Notes under the pieces: model-generated | The model's input: only the letters and a program-made list of their open reading frames with translations | What the model was told of the DNA's origin: nothing | The model's database searches: none | Shown here: piece after piece, positions 43,376 through 52,880 of the stretch | Layout: each line of letters opens with the position of its first letter | Position numbering within the stretch: the first letter of the stretch is position 1 | Position numbers and translations under genes: made by a program | Assembly: GCF_003628755.1 (NCBI RefSeq) | Contig: NZ_CP029256.1 | Location: 205,585 to 269,584 of the forward strand | DNA: 64,000 nt | Direction: 5' to 3' | Source of the DNA: Christensenella minuta | Lineage (GTDB): Bacteria; Bacillota; Clostridia; Christensenellales; Christensenellaceae

Positions 43376-44984
43376 ATTCCGGTTTTTTCAGCCGGAACTC
43401 TGTTGGAGTATAGCCGCTTTGTTTTTTAAAGATTTTATCGAAATATTTTGAATTTGAAAAGCCGCATTTAACAGCGATGTCCGCGATCTTTTGCTCCGGG
43501 TCCTTGAGCAGGCGCTTTGCCTCTTCGATACGCAGGTTCGTCAGGCACTGCAAAAAGCTTTTTCCGTAATACTGCTTAAAAAGGGAGCTCAGGTAGCTCG
43601 GCGTCAGCTGGACCTGCTCGGCCGCGTCGTTGAGTCCGATATCCGAGGCGTAATTTTCCTGCAGGTAACGGAGCACGCGCTGGATAATATCTTTGTATTT
43701 TTCATTGCGGTTGGCGGAGATACTGCGGATGATCTCGAGGATCAGGTCGTCAAGGTTCTGCTTGGTAACGAACATATGCTCCGGGGACGCGGATTTCTGC
43801 CTGACATCGTCCAGCAGGCCGAGAATCCGTTTTCCCGAAATGCCGGACTCGTAAATGAATTCCTCCAGGTGCAGGATCAGTCCGCGCAGCGCAAGATGCT
43901 GGGTATGCCGCTGGAACTGTCCGGAGGAAAAAAGGAGGTCGAAGAATAATCCGGTGTTGGCGGATGCAAGGGTATAATCGGAGGAAGAGATACTCTGGAG
44001 GATTTTCTTTTCGATGTCGAGCAGAGAAAGCTGCGTGGAGGTGTGGCTGGAAAAAACTTCCGTATAACAACGTACCGGCGACGCAGACTGGTAAAAACGG
44101 TCGTGCAGCGTAGTGGCGGCTTCGCGGAAAGCTTCGGGGAGATCGGCCTCGCTGCTGTGTACGCCGGAAAGCCCCATAGTGACTGAAATGTGGTTGGAAT
44201 CGGTGAGGAATTGCAGGATGCGTTCCGACCGTTCCGCGACTGCGTCGCCCAGCTCCACCTCCCTCAAAGGGTGCTCTGAAGCGATTACGCCGCATAACAG
44301 GTCCGCGTCGTTCTGGGCGAAGAAAACGTCATAGCCTGTATATTCATTTGAAAACAGCTCACGCAGGGACAGAACAAAGCAATTGAAGTCCAGCGCGGAC
44401 ATATCGGAAGCGGAATCGCATCCGATCGCGAAGCACATATAACCGGAGGCGAGCGAACGGATGTGGAACAGGTCCAGCGTCTGGCGGATTTCTTCCTGGG
44501 ACCGGAGACGGTCCTGTGCAATCTCGGTGAAAAAGTGCTCCAAAAGATAGGCACGGTTTTGTTCTATTTGTGCGGTCATCGATTCTTCGCGCCGCTGTGC
44601 TTCGCGTTCCCGGTTCAGTTCGCCGACCGCGGTAAGCAGGGCGCGGTTCAGTTCCTGCGGGTCCAGGGGCTTGCAGATGTAATCGACAGAGCCGTAGGTA
44701 AGCGCCGGACGAAGGTATTCGTAATCGTCATAGCCGCTGATTACAATGACCTTTTTTTCGATGTTGTTTTCCTTCAGTTCGTGGATGAGGGCAATTCCGT
44801 CCATCACCGGCATTTTGATATCCGTAATGATGATATCGGGGTCCTGGCTGATTACCAGCTCCGAGGCCTCGAGTCCATTTTTTGCGAGGCCGCATACGGT
44901 GAGCGGCAGGTGTTCGTAATCGATCGAGAATTCAATGTTTTTACGAATTAGACTTTCGTCGTCGACAATTAAAACTTTATACAT
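43374..44984 (-). CDS. YesN-type response regulator with AraC DNA-binding domain
   Basis: Residues 1-120 are a receiver domain with D8-D9, phospho-acceptor Asp55 in IIITDIKMPVMDG and Lys in CKPLDPQ. A ~300-residue middle section of unknown fold follows, then an AraC helix-turn-helix pair (about 435-536) including LTPSYLSSLFKQYYGKSFLQ and FSNSKYFDKIFKKQSG. ATG at 44984 has GGAGGACCCA; the longer frame from 45011 lies inside the kinase gene. It overlaps the kinase gene by 8 bp. It probably activates the flanking glycoside operons. Confidence 0.93.
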   Translation of the reverse strand: MYKVLIVDDESLIRKNIEFSIDYEHLPLTVCGLAKNGLEASELVISQDPDIIITDIKMPVMDGIALIHELKENNIEKKVIVISGYDDYEYLRPALTYGSVDYICKPLDPQELNRALLTAVGELNREREAQRREESMTAQIEQNRAYLLEHFFTEIAQDRLRSQEEIRQTLDLFHIRSLASGYMCFAIGCDSASDMSALDFNCFVLSLRELFSNEYTGYDVFFAQNDADLLCGVIASEHPLREVELGDAVAERSERILQFLTDSNHISVTMGLSGVHSSEADLPEAFREAATTLHDRFYQSASPVRCYTEVFSSHTSTQLSLLDIEKKILQSISSSDYTLASANTGLFFDLLFSSGQFQRHTQHLALRGLILHLEEFIYESGISGKRILGLLDDVRQKSASPEHMFVTKQNLDDLILEIIRSISANRNEKYKDIIQRVLRYLQENYASDIGLNDAAEQVQLTPSYLSSLFKQYYGKSFLQCLTNLRIEEAKRLLKDPEQKIADIAVKCGFSNSKYFDKIFKKQSGYTPTEFRLKKPE

Positions 44985-46785
44985 TGGGTCCTCCGTCCTT
45001 GTGATTGTCATACGGCAGAATGATCGTCACTTTTGTGTAATGTCCGGCAAATGAAGTAAAGGAAATCCCATACTGTGCGCCGTAATGAAGCCGGATCCTT
45101 TGGTGGATATTGTAGATCCCGTAAATATCGTTCCCCGGCTTGGTTTCGGGCAGCAACGTTGCTTCGATTTTTTGCAGGGTCTCTTCGCTGATGCCGCACC
45201 CGTTGTCGATGACCTCGATCACGAGCGTGTTCCCCCGGTGGAAGGAACGGATAGCGATGACGCAATCCGCTTCCTTATATTCAAAGCCGTGGATGATCGA
45301 GTTTTCAACCAGGGGCTGCAAAAGGAGCTTGATTACGGGCTGTTTTTCAGTTCCAGAGGCGATCCGGCAAATGAGGCGGAATTTACCGTCGTGCCGGATG
45401 TTCTGGATGTAAAGATAATTCTGTACGCGGTCGATCTCCTGTTCCAGCGTTAAAAAGGCGTTTCCCTTGTTAACGCTCAGACGGAGCATATGGGAAAGGG
45501 CCAGAACAAGCTGGCTGATATCCTTGTATCCGCGCAGGATTGCGAGGCTGTTGATTGATTCCAGCGTATTATAGAGGAAATGCGGGTTGATCTGTTCCTG
45601 CAGCGCATTGATTTCGATCATTTGCTTGGCGACCTGCTCGGCGGAAAGCTCGTCGATCGTGTCCTGCAATTTTTTCAGCGTATTATTGAATTGCAGGGAG
45701 AGCTGGTTGATTTCGTCCGTGCCCCGCACAGGCGCGCGTACCGAGAAGTCGCCCTTTTCCACCCGCGGCAGCATTGCCGAAAGCCTTGTGATCGTGGAGG
45801 TGAGGCCGCGCGAGAAGAAAAAGCTCAGGAACGTACCGATCACCATAGCGAGCAGGAACGTCATCAGGATGATATAGAAAAGGTTCGCTAAATTGTTGTC
45901 GATATAATCGAAGGGCGTGAAGCTGACAAGGTACCAGTCGTAATTCTGCGACGGAGACCAGTTGACCAGGTAATCGACGCCGTTGATGGTGAAGGAAAAA
46001 GAATTTTGCTGCGCAAGGATATGGTCTACAAATGGCAGATGGGCGGTGTAGATATCCAAAAAGGAATTTTGAGAATGGGCAATTGCCGTCCCTTCATTAT
46101 CCATAATCAGGTAAGAGGAACCGGACTCGTTGCTTTCAACGGTAAGGGCGTCCGTCAGGGCAGACTCTTTGAGATTGACCAGCATCAGGGCCTTTGGCTC
46201 GCCGTTTTCATGATAGGAAATCCTGGCGTTGCACAGGATACGGTTGTTTTCCGTGAGCAGATGGGAAGTTGTGTAATAGTCATAAATCCATACTGGATCG
46301 CCTTTTTGTGCCTCCGCCAGCTGGAAGATGGAGCTTAGCCTGATGGAGTCCCATGCGTAATCGAACAGTTTGCCCTGATGGAGGCTTACCGCCTGCGCGC
46401 GTGAAATATAGATGGACGAAAGGTCGCCGTTGGAATCCATCAGAACATTGAGCAGTTCGTTGGGAACAGAGGAAGCAGCCTTGGATTGTTCCACATCGGA
46501 AAAATCCGCGTTCAGATAGCTGTTGATGACAGTGTTTTCATAGAGCGCCTCCGAGGTCTGTTCCACGGCGTTCATGCTTTGGGAAATATTATCGTCGATC
46601 TTAGAAAGCGTGCCATAAAGCTGCTGGCTGATCTCTTTGGTAAGGATATCGCGGTAAAAAACGTAACCGAAGCCTTCGGCAATCAGCGTTACGATGGTCA
46701 CGAGCAGCAGGAAAAAACAGACGGTTTTCCGGCGGAAGGGAATACTGAAATACCAAAACGATAGCTTGCTCAAAAAACGGTCCAT
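44977..46785 (-). CDS. YesM-type sensor histidine kinase
   Basis: An N-terminal span (about 22-42), a large extracytoplasmic sensor (about 45-295) and a second span (about 300-325) lead to a HAMP region (RLSAMLPRVEKGDFSVRAPV). The His_kinase domain has phospho-acceptor His402 in EQINPHFLYNTLESI. The ATPase part has VENSIIHGFEY (N box) and VIDNGCGISEETL (G1). It would sense a sugar outside, perhaps through the binding protein encoded divergently, and phosphorylate the response regulator. Confidence 0.93.
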   Translation of the reverse strand: MDRFLSKLSFWYFSIPFRRKTVCFFLLLVTIVTLIAEGFGYVFYRDILTKEISQQLYGTLSKIDDNISQSMNAVEQTSEALYENTVINSYLNADFSDVEQSKAASSVPNELLNVLMDSNGDLSSIYISRAQAVSLHQGKLFDYAWDSIRLSSIFQLAEAQKGDPVWIYDYYTTSHLLTENNRILCNARISYHENGEPKALMLVNLKESALTDALTVESNESGSSYLIMDNEGTAIAHSQNSFLDIYTAHLPFVDHILAQQNSFSFTINGVDYLVNWSPSQNYDWYLVSFTPFDYIDNNLANLFYIILMTFLLAMVIGTFLSFFFSRGLTSTITRLSAMLPRVEKGDFSVRAPVRGTDEINQLSLQFNNTLKKLQDTIDELSAEQVAKQMIEINALQEQINPHFLYNTLESINSLAILRGYKDISQLVLALSHMLRLSVNKGNAFLTLEQEIDRVQNYLYIQNIRHDGKFRLICRIASGTEKQPVIKLLLQPLVENSIIHGFEYKEADCVIAIRSFHRGNTLVIEVIDNGCGISEETLQKIEATLLPETKPGNDIYGIYNIHQRIRLHYGAQYGISFTSFAGHYTKVTIILPYDNHKDGGPNV

Positions 46786-46886
46786 TTATCAAAAGCTCCC
46801 TGTATAAAACATAAAAGTGAATGAGAAGTTGCTTATAAACCTAACCCTATCATAACATGACACCACAAACGGAAGGTATCCCTTTT

Positions 46887-46923
46887 TTTTACGATTCGGC
46901 AAAAGAAAGAAAGAATCGTAAAA
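46887..46923. promoter_or_regulatory. 11-bp inverted repeat in the kinase/binding-protein divergent region
   Basis: TTTTACGATTC (46887-46897) and GAATCGTAAAA (46913-46923) form a perfect inverted repeat with a 15-bp purine-rich spacer. It is a good candidate for the response-regulator site or a leader hairpin of the plus-strand operon. Confidence 0.5.
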
Positions 46924-47032
46924 TAATGCACCTTGTTCCAAAGAATTTTGAGTATACAGCACCTCCTTTTTTCAGTATGATGAGAACAGCAAGCGAGCCT
47001 TGCACAATTCCGGAATGAAGAGTGACCACAAA

Positions 47033-48043
47033 ATGAAAAAGCAATATGGAACGGCCGCAGGGCGCCTCAAGCGCGCTGTGGCAATGGGAATGGTAATTGT
47101 ATGCCTGTTGGCTTTGTGTGCATGCCGCACAACAGAGGGAGCCATCGTGTTTGAGGAGGAATCGGTGACGGAAGCGGGAACGGACATGAAGATCATGTTC
47201 ATCACGCCGCTTGCGAAGCATCCGATCTGGCTGGAAGCGAAGGCAGGAGCGGAAGACGCGGGAAGAGAGCTGGGAGCGACCATTACGTGGCGCGGGCCGG
47301 ACATTACGGACGCGGACAATATGGTCGGGGTGATGGAAGAAGCGATCGAGCAGGACTATGACGCGATCATCGTATATCCCATCGAGCCGGAACTGTTTGT
47401 GGATGTGATGAAAAAGACAGCGGACGCCGGGATACCCGTCGTAACGGTCTGCGGAGATTCCGCGCCAGAGCTGCGCGACTCCTACGTAGGCACCGATGTG
47501 GAGCGCTTCGGACAGGAGGCGGCAGAATTGATCGGGCAAAAATCCGGCGGGCAGGCAAACGTCGCCGTCCTGTGCACGGATTATGACGTGATTAACCAGA
47601 TCCAGGAATATGAGGCGTTTTTGAAAGTTCTGGAGGAGAAATATCCGGATGTGAAGGTAGTGGTCCGGGAAACGGACGACACGGACTCTTTGAAGGCGAT
47701 CCAAAGGACATATGAAATATTGGAGAAACATCCTGAAGTGGATTTTTTCTGGTCTATGGAAGGAGCAGGCGCGCCCGGCGTTGTGGAAGTTCTGAAGGAA
47801 AAGGACATGCTGGGCAAGGTCACGGTGCTCGGGACGGACGCCATGGAACCGATGTTGGACGCCATTGAAGCGGGAGAAGCATGGGGGTCGCTGGCACAGA
47901 ACTTTTATAAAATGGGAAAACTCGCGGTAGAAAATGCGGTAAACCATATCAATGGCAACGACGTACCGGATACGACGGATTCGGGCTTCGTGTTTATTAC
48001 GCAGGAAAACGTACAATCGTACCGGACGGAAAGCATTTTTTGA
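47033..48043 (+). CDS. Sugar-binding lipoprotein (RbsB-like) next to YesMN
   Basis: The signal region ends in MVIVCLLALCAC with a likely lipobox LCAC. The mature 300-residue part is a ribose-type binding fold: MKIMFITPLAKHPIWLEAKAGAEDAG, YDAIIVYPIEPELF, GIPVVTVCGDS, and VLGTDAMEPMLDAIEAG. It is encoded divergently from the sensor kinase and 21 bp before a GH3 gene. YesM-linked binding proteins often act as co-sensors, so it may present sugar to the kinase instead of the importer. Start ATG 47033 (GAAGAG upstream) is preferred to 47015, but both are possible. Confidence 0.85.
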   Translation: MKKQYGTAAGRLKRAVAMGMVIVCLLALCACRTTEGAIVFEEESVTEAGTDMKIMFITPLAKHPIWLEAKAGAEDAGRELGATITWRGPDITDADNMVGVMEEAIEQDYDAIIVYPIEPELFVDVMKKTADAGIPVVTVCGDSAPELRDSYVGTDVERFGQEAAELIGQKSGGQANVAVLCTDYDVINQIQEYEAFLKVLEEKYPDVKVVVRETDDTDSLKAIQRTYEILEKHPEVDFFWSMEGAGAPGVVEVLKEKDMLGKVTVLGTDAMEPMLDAIEAGEAWGSLAQNFYKMGKLAVENAVNHINGNDVPDTTDSGFVFITQENVQSYRTESIF

Positions 48044-48064
48044 ACAGAAAGAGGAGGAAGCACC

Positions 48065-50475
48065 ATGGAAAGATTAAAGGACCGTAGTTCTGTAAAAAAG
48101 ATCATAGGACAAATGACACTTGAAGAGAAGGCGGGCGCTTTGACCGGAGGGTCTCTTTTTTTCGGCACCGGGCTGGAAAAGTATGGGATACCGTCCCTGT
48201 ATTTCCTGGACGGAGGCACGGGCGCAAATTATTTCCAGATGTATCTGGATTGCTTTTGCAAAAACCATAAAATGTCGACGGAAGGCGGCAGCGCACTTTT
48301 TGATATGAATTCGGAAGCGCAGGCTGTTCCCGAGCTGCTTGCGCTCGACGCGGACGAGCAGGCCGCGGCGCAGGCCGATGAGAAAACCCGCAAAGAAGTC
48401 GCCATGATGAAGGAAAAGATGAAGGCGTATATTCCCGGAGGCGTGATGCCGGGCTGCTTCCCTCCGGGATTTTGCTCGGGGCGACCTGGGACGGGGAAAA
48501 CATCCGCAGGGTGGGCAGAGCGCTGGGAAAAGAAGCGAATTATTATGGCGTCGACGTACTGCTGGGAACGCCGAACGTCAATATCCACAGGGATCCCCTC
48601 GGCGGAAGATTATTTGAAGGATACTCCGAGGACCCCTGCCTGGTGGCACAGCTTGCCCCCGAGCTTGTAAAAGGCGTCCAGGAGGAGGGAGTACTTGCCA
48701 ATCCCAAGCATTTTGCCGCCAATAACCAGGAAACGGACAGGAGGGGCGTGGACGAGACCGTACAGAAGCGCGCGCTGTACGAGATTTATTTCCCGGGTTT
48801 CAGGGCGTGCATCCAGGAGGGAAAAAGCAAGACGGTTATGAGCGCGTATAACGCAATCAACGGGGAATGCTGCGCGATGAACCGTTGGCTGCTGACGGAC
48901 GTGCTCCGCGGCGAATGGGGCTTTGAGGGCTTCGTCGTTTCGGACTGGGGCGGCGCTTACGACCAAGCAGAGGCCCTGCGGGCCGGAAACGATTATGATA
49001 TGCCGGGGCCGAGGAGTATAGCACCCATCGTAGAGGCTGTCAAAAGCGGACGGCTGCCGGAAAAAGTGCTCGATACTGCACTTGAGAGGGTTCTTAACAT
49101 GATGTTGGAAGCTCCGGCAATGACGGGGAAAAAGACGGAAAAAATCGACATTGAGGATTCCCGGCAAGCTGCGTACGACGCGGCCAAGGAAGGCATCGTG
49201 CTGCTGAAGAACGAGGGAGGTACGCTTCCGTTTTCCACGGACGCAAATATCAGTTTCTTTGGAGGGAAAAGCAAAAAATTCATCGAGTCGGGCGGCGGCA
49301 GCGCGAACGTGATTACCGACCGGACCAGCAATGTCTATGACTGCAGCCGCACGATCGCGGGGGACGGGCGTGTGCGGTTCGGCGAGATTACGGACGATAC
49401 GGACGCGGTTGTAGTAACGGTGGGCGTGATCGGCCAGGAGGGCTTTGACCGCGCATCGCTGAGTATAGACGCGGAAGATGAAAAGATGTTGAAGGAAACC
49501 CTGGAAGAGGCCAAGCGGTCCGGAAAGAAAACGGTTGTGATACTGAACGTGTGCGGGCCTGTGGACGTTAGGGAATTTATTGACGATACGGACGCGCTGC
49601 TGTGCGTGTTCATCCCCGGTATGGAAGGCGGCCGCGCGGCGGCGGACATCCTGTACGGCAGGGTGAATCCTTCGGGCAAGCTGCCGCTCACCTTTCCGAA
49701 GCGCTATGAAGACTGCCCGACCTATGGGAATTTCCCGGGCCGGGGCGCGAAGGTGATGTACGGCGAGGGCATTTTTGTGGGCTACCGTTATTACGACATG
49801 AAAAATATCGAGCCCATGTTCCCGTTTGGTTTTGGGCTTTCCTATACGCAATTCGGGATCGGCCACCTGCATTTGGACCGCGACTGTATGAACGTGGATA
49901 GGGAGGGCGACGACCTTTCCGCCACCGTGAAGGTGAAGAACACCGGCAGATGCGGGGGAAAAGAGGTCGTACAGCTTTATATCGCGCAGGAAAAACCGAC
50001 ATTGGTGAAACCGCCCAAGGAATTGAAGGCCTTCCGCAAGGTTTGGCTGGAACCGGGGGAGGAAAAGGAGATCACATTTACGGTCACCGCAGATATGCTG
50101 CAAAGCTATGACGACGGTACGGAAAAATGGCAGATCGAGCCAGGATATTACAAGGTGCTGGTGGGGAATTCTGCGCGGAATATCTGCGCGGAAGCGTCCT
50201 TTGAAGTAAAAGGATATAACCCTTACGGCGTGAACGAAGACACCCCGCTTGGGAAGCTTGTTATGATCCCGGGCGCGCTGGACGAACTGATGAAGCACTG
50301 CCCCGAGGGCAGGCTGACGCGCGAAAGCGTGGAACTCAGTATCCTTTTTGCGGCGACGGGAAAACTCAGCGAGTATTGGGACAAGGTGATCGCACCGGCA
50401 ATGGAAGGCATTGGAGACGACGAAAAACAGCGGCGCTATGAGGCGATGCTGGCGGCGATGAACCGCTTCCATTAA
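48065..50475 (+). pseudogene. GH3 beta-glucosidase interrupted by a single frameshift
   Basis: The first frame (48065 to about 48469) encodes a GH3 start: IIGQMTLEEKAGALTGG and PGGVMPGCFPPG. The second frame (from about 48470) continues with LLGATWDGENIRRVGRALG, nucleophile GFVVSDWGGAYDQA, the C-domain (IPGMEGGRAAADILYG) and a fibronectin-III-like end. One missing base near 48467-48473, at the GGGATTTTG run, would restore PPG-I/V-LLGATWD, the standard GH3 sequence. No other damage is visible in the 2.4 kb. It is therefore a recent mutation, a sequencing error or less likely programmed slippage. If whole, it would be a cytoplasmic beta-glycosidase of about 803 residues. Confidence 0.85.
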
Positions 50476-50539
50476 GAGACGGACACGGTATGAAACGTTT
50501 GTGTAACCACAAAAACGAAAAATATTAGGAGGAAGAACA

Positions 50540-51775
50540 ATGAAAAAAGCACTCATGGTAGTATTGGCGCTGGTGATCGTATGCGCATGCTTTCTGACGG
50601 CATGTGCAGGAACGCCGGCAGCGACGGAGGGAACGGCGGAAAGCTCCGCGCCGGCGGAAAGCGCGGCAGCGGGGAGCCCGGAGCCATCCGGCGAGGCAAG
50701 TGAAGAAGCGGCGGGAAGCGGCGGACAACTGCTGATCGGCCACAACAACATCCTGAAAGGGAACTATTCGGTCGATATTCTGGAAAACACGATCCAGGCG
50801 ACCTGCGACGCGCTGGATATCGAATTGATGGTAACCAACGATGAAACGCAGGTGGAAAAATCCGTAACGAATGTGGACAACATGATTTCCGCGGGCGTGG
50901 ACGGACTGATCTTTCTCGGCATGTCCGACACTTTGTTCCCGGTGATCGCTGAAAAGTGCGAAGCGGCGAACGTACCGTTTGCGATCGTCGACCACATCCC
51001 GGCGGACGACGTGGCGGCACAGCTTCAGGAAAGCCCGATGTATGTGGGCGGCGCCGTAACAGACGATTCTGTTACCGGCAAGACCATCGGCGAATATGCG
51101 GCGGCGCAGGGCTGCAAAAAGGCAATCGTCGTAACTGCCCTCAATACAGACCCGACGCACATCAAGCGTGTGGAAGGCTTTACGGAGGCGTTTGAAGCGG
51201 CAGGCGGAGAAGTTCTGGATGTCGGCTGGGGCGAACCCACGGTGGACAAAGCCCTGACCCGCGCGAACGACTTGCTGACGGCGCACCCGGACGTTGATTG
51301 CGTATATGGAACCAACGGCGACGTGGCCTCGGCAACGATCCAAGCTTTGGAAAAGCATCCCGAGGTAAGCGCGAAAATGTTTGCGACCGATCTTGACCCC
51401 GCTGTGCTGGAAGGCCTTGAAAGCGGCGTGGTAAGCGCGGCAAACGGTGCGCACTGGGTTGGCGGAGACTTTGCGGCAGAGCTGCTGATAAACTATCTGC
51501 AGGGAAATCCGATCAAGGATCCCGAAGGAAAAGCGCCCCTGTTTAAGGTAAGCGCGGCGGTACTCCCGAGCAGCCTTGTCGACCTTTACAATCAGTTCTG
51601 GATCAATTCGCAGCCGTTCTCCGATGAAGAGATGCAGGCAATGGTTGGCCCCGGCGTAACATACGATACATTCAACGATGCAATTTCAGGCTATACCGTG
51701 GAAAGCAGGCTGCAGGCAAAGGTAGACGCAGGACTGCTGACGCAGGAAGAACTGGACGCGGCCCTGGCAGGCTGA
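50540..51775 (+). CDS. Sugar ABC importer substrate-binding lipoprotein
   Basis: The signal is MKKALMVVLALVIVCACFLTAC with lipobox LTAC at residues 19-22, then a Ala/Glu/Ser-rich linker. The binding fold (about 65-395) has GHNNILKGNYSVDILENTI, VDGLIFLGMSDTLFPVIAE, DSVTGKTIGEYAAAQG and VDCVYGTNGDVASATIQAL. It heads the importer genes that follow and is separated from them by a hairpin at 51793-51823. ATG follows TTAGGAGGAAGAACA. Confidence 0.92.
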   Translation: MKKALMVVLALVIVCACFLTACAGTPAATEGTAESSAPAESAAAGSPEPSGEASEEAAGSGGQLLIGHNNILKGNYSVDILENTIQATCDALDIELMVTNDETQVEKSVTNVDNMISAGVDGLIFLGMSDTLFPVIAEKCEAANVPFAIVDHIPADDVAAQLQESPMYVGGAVTDDSVTGKTIGEYAAAQGCKKAIVVTALNTDPTHIKRVEGFTEAFEAAGGEVLDVGWGEPTVDKALTRANDLLTAHPDVDCVYGTNGDVASATIQALEKHPEVSAKMFATDLDPAVLEGLESGVVSAANGAHWVGGDFAAELLINYLQGNPIKDPEGKAPLFKVSAAVLPSSLVDLYNQFWINSQPFSDEEMQAMVGPGVTYDTFNDAISGYTVESRLQAKVDAGLLTQEELDAALAG

Positions 51776-51792
51776 CAAACAGGCAAAGATAC

Positions 51793-51823
51793 GGCACGCC
51801 CTCCCGCGAGGCGAGGGCGCGCC
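51793..51823 (+). promoter_or_regulatory. GC-rich hairpin after the binding-protein gene
   Basis: GGCACGCCCTC (51793-51803) pairs with GAGGGCGCGCC (51813-51823) with one A-C mismatch. There is no T-run. It probably stabilises the upstream message or attenuates the permease genes. Confidence 0.6.
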
Positions 51824-51878
51824 TTGTATCGGTATTTGGTTCTCTTTCTGCGAAAGGAGCCGTAGGAGGGAGGTTGCT

Positions 51879-52880
51879 ATGGGAAATACAGGCAGCGGCC
51901 GGATAAATTCCGAGCTACAGGCAAAGGCGGCAAGTGCGCAACGGAAAACGACGCTACTCGCGGTTGCCGCGATTGTCGTGATTTATATCATCTTGAGCGC
52001 AATCACGGAATGGAGGTTCCTGACCGCGTCTAATATGCTGGCGATCCTGACCAGCTCAATTGTGCCGGCCTTGGTGGTGCTGGGCTTTATCTTTATTTTT
52101 ACATCGGGAATCATGGACCTTTCCACCGGGGCAATGATGATATTGGCAAGCAATGTAGGCGGCATTCTGGCCGTCCAACTGGGACTCGGTTATTTTGGAC
52201 TTATCATAGGCGCGGTCGCGACGGCGATCGGGCTGGAATTGCTCAACGTAAAATTGATTCTGGTCACTAAGATACCGGCCTGGATCTTCGGGCTGGGGAT
52301 GACGATGGTATATGAAGCGATCGGGGCGCTGTACAATGCATCGATGATCGCTGAGGGGACGCAATCGGTCTCGATTGGAGACCTTTACCGGGAGCTGGGC
52401 GCTCCGCCGGTGAACGTGATCGTGATTATGATATGCGTGGTCGTTGCGTTCCTGATCTACAACAGAACGAATCTGGGCTTTGGACTGCGCGCGGTGGGCA
52501 GCAACAGCTCCGTGGCCAAGATGATGGGGATAAATGTCAGCAAAACGGTATTGGCGGCAAGCGTTGTGGGCGCGATGTTCCTCGGGCTTGCCAGCGCGGT
52601 GAATATGAGCTTTGCGGGGCGCGTTGCGCCGACGACGGGGCTGGCGAGTATTTCGGTTATCTTTACGCCGCTGGCGGCTTTTCTGCTGGCCAAGGCGTTT
52701 GACCGTATCTTCAATATTACGGTGGGAGCGATTATCTGCGCCTTCCTGCTGACGTCGATTTTCAATGTTTTGACACTTCTCGGAGTGCCGTCCGGTACGT
52801 TGCAGCAGGTGTTCATGGGCGCCGCCGTAATTATCTGCGGCATCTTATCGCAAAGGAAATATAAGGGGGTAGTGCAATGA
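51879..52880 (+). CDS. Sugar ABC importer permease 1
   Basis: The 333-residue protein has about nine spans and the RbsC-family pattern FTSGIMDLSTGAMMILASNVGG. The C-terminal half holds NLGFGLRAVGSNSSVAKMMGI, the coupling-loop type segment. ATG follows GGAGGGAGGTTGCT. It overlaps the ATPase gene by 4 bp. With the second permease it probably forms a heterodimer. Confidence 0.92.
   Translation: MGNTGSGRINSELQAKAASAQRKTTLLAVAAIVVIYIILSAITEWRFLTASNMLAILTSSIVPALVVLGFIFIFTSGIMDLSTGAMMILASNVGGILAVQLGLGYFGLIIGAVATAIGLELLNVKLILVTKIPAWIFGLGMTMVYEAIGALYNASMIAEGTQSVSIGDLYRELGAPPVNVIVIMICVVVAFLIYNRTNLGFGLRAVGSNSSVAKMMGINVSKTVLAASVVGAMFLGLASAVNMSFAGRVAPTTGLASISVIFTPLAAFLLAKAFDRIFNITVGAIICAFLLTSIFNVLTLLGVPSGTLQQVFMGAAVIICGILSQRKYKGVVQ

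Noticed and set aside
46889-48016. 375-residue minus-strand ORF
   Set aside because: It is antisense to the sugar-binding lipoprotein, is rich in His, Arg and Phe as expected of a shadow frame, and has no start signals.
48467-48473. Programmed -1 frameshift in the GH3 gene
   Set aside because: The local sequence GGA TTT TGC does not fit the X XXY YYZ slippery pattern, so mutation or sequencing error is more likely.
48610-50751. 713-residue minus-strand ORF
   Set aside because: It is antisense to the GH3 gene and the start of the next lipoprotein; its composition is that of a shadow frame in GC-rich coding DNA and it spans two real genes.
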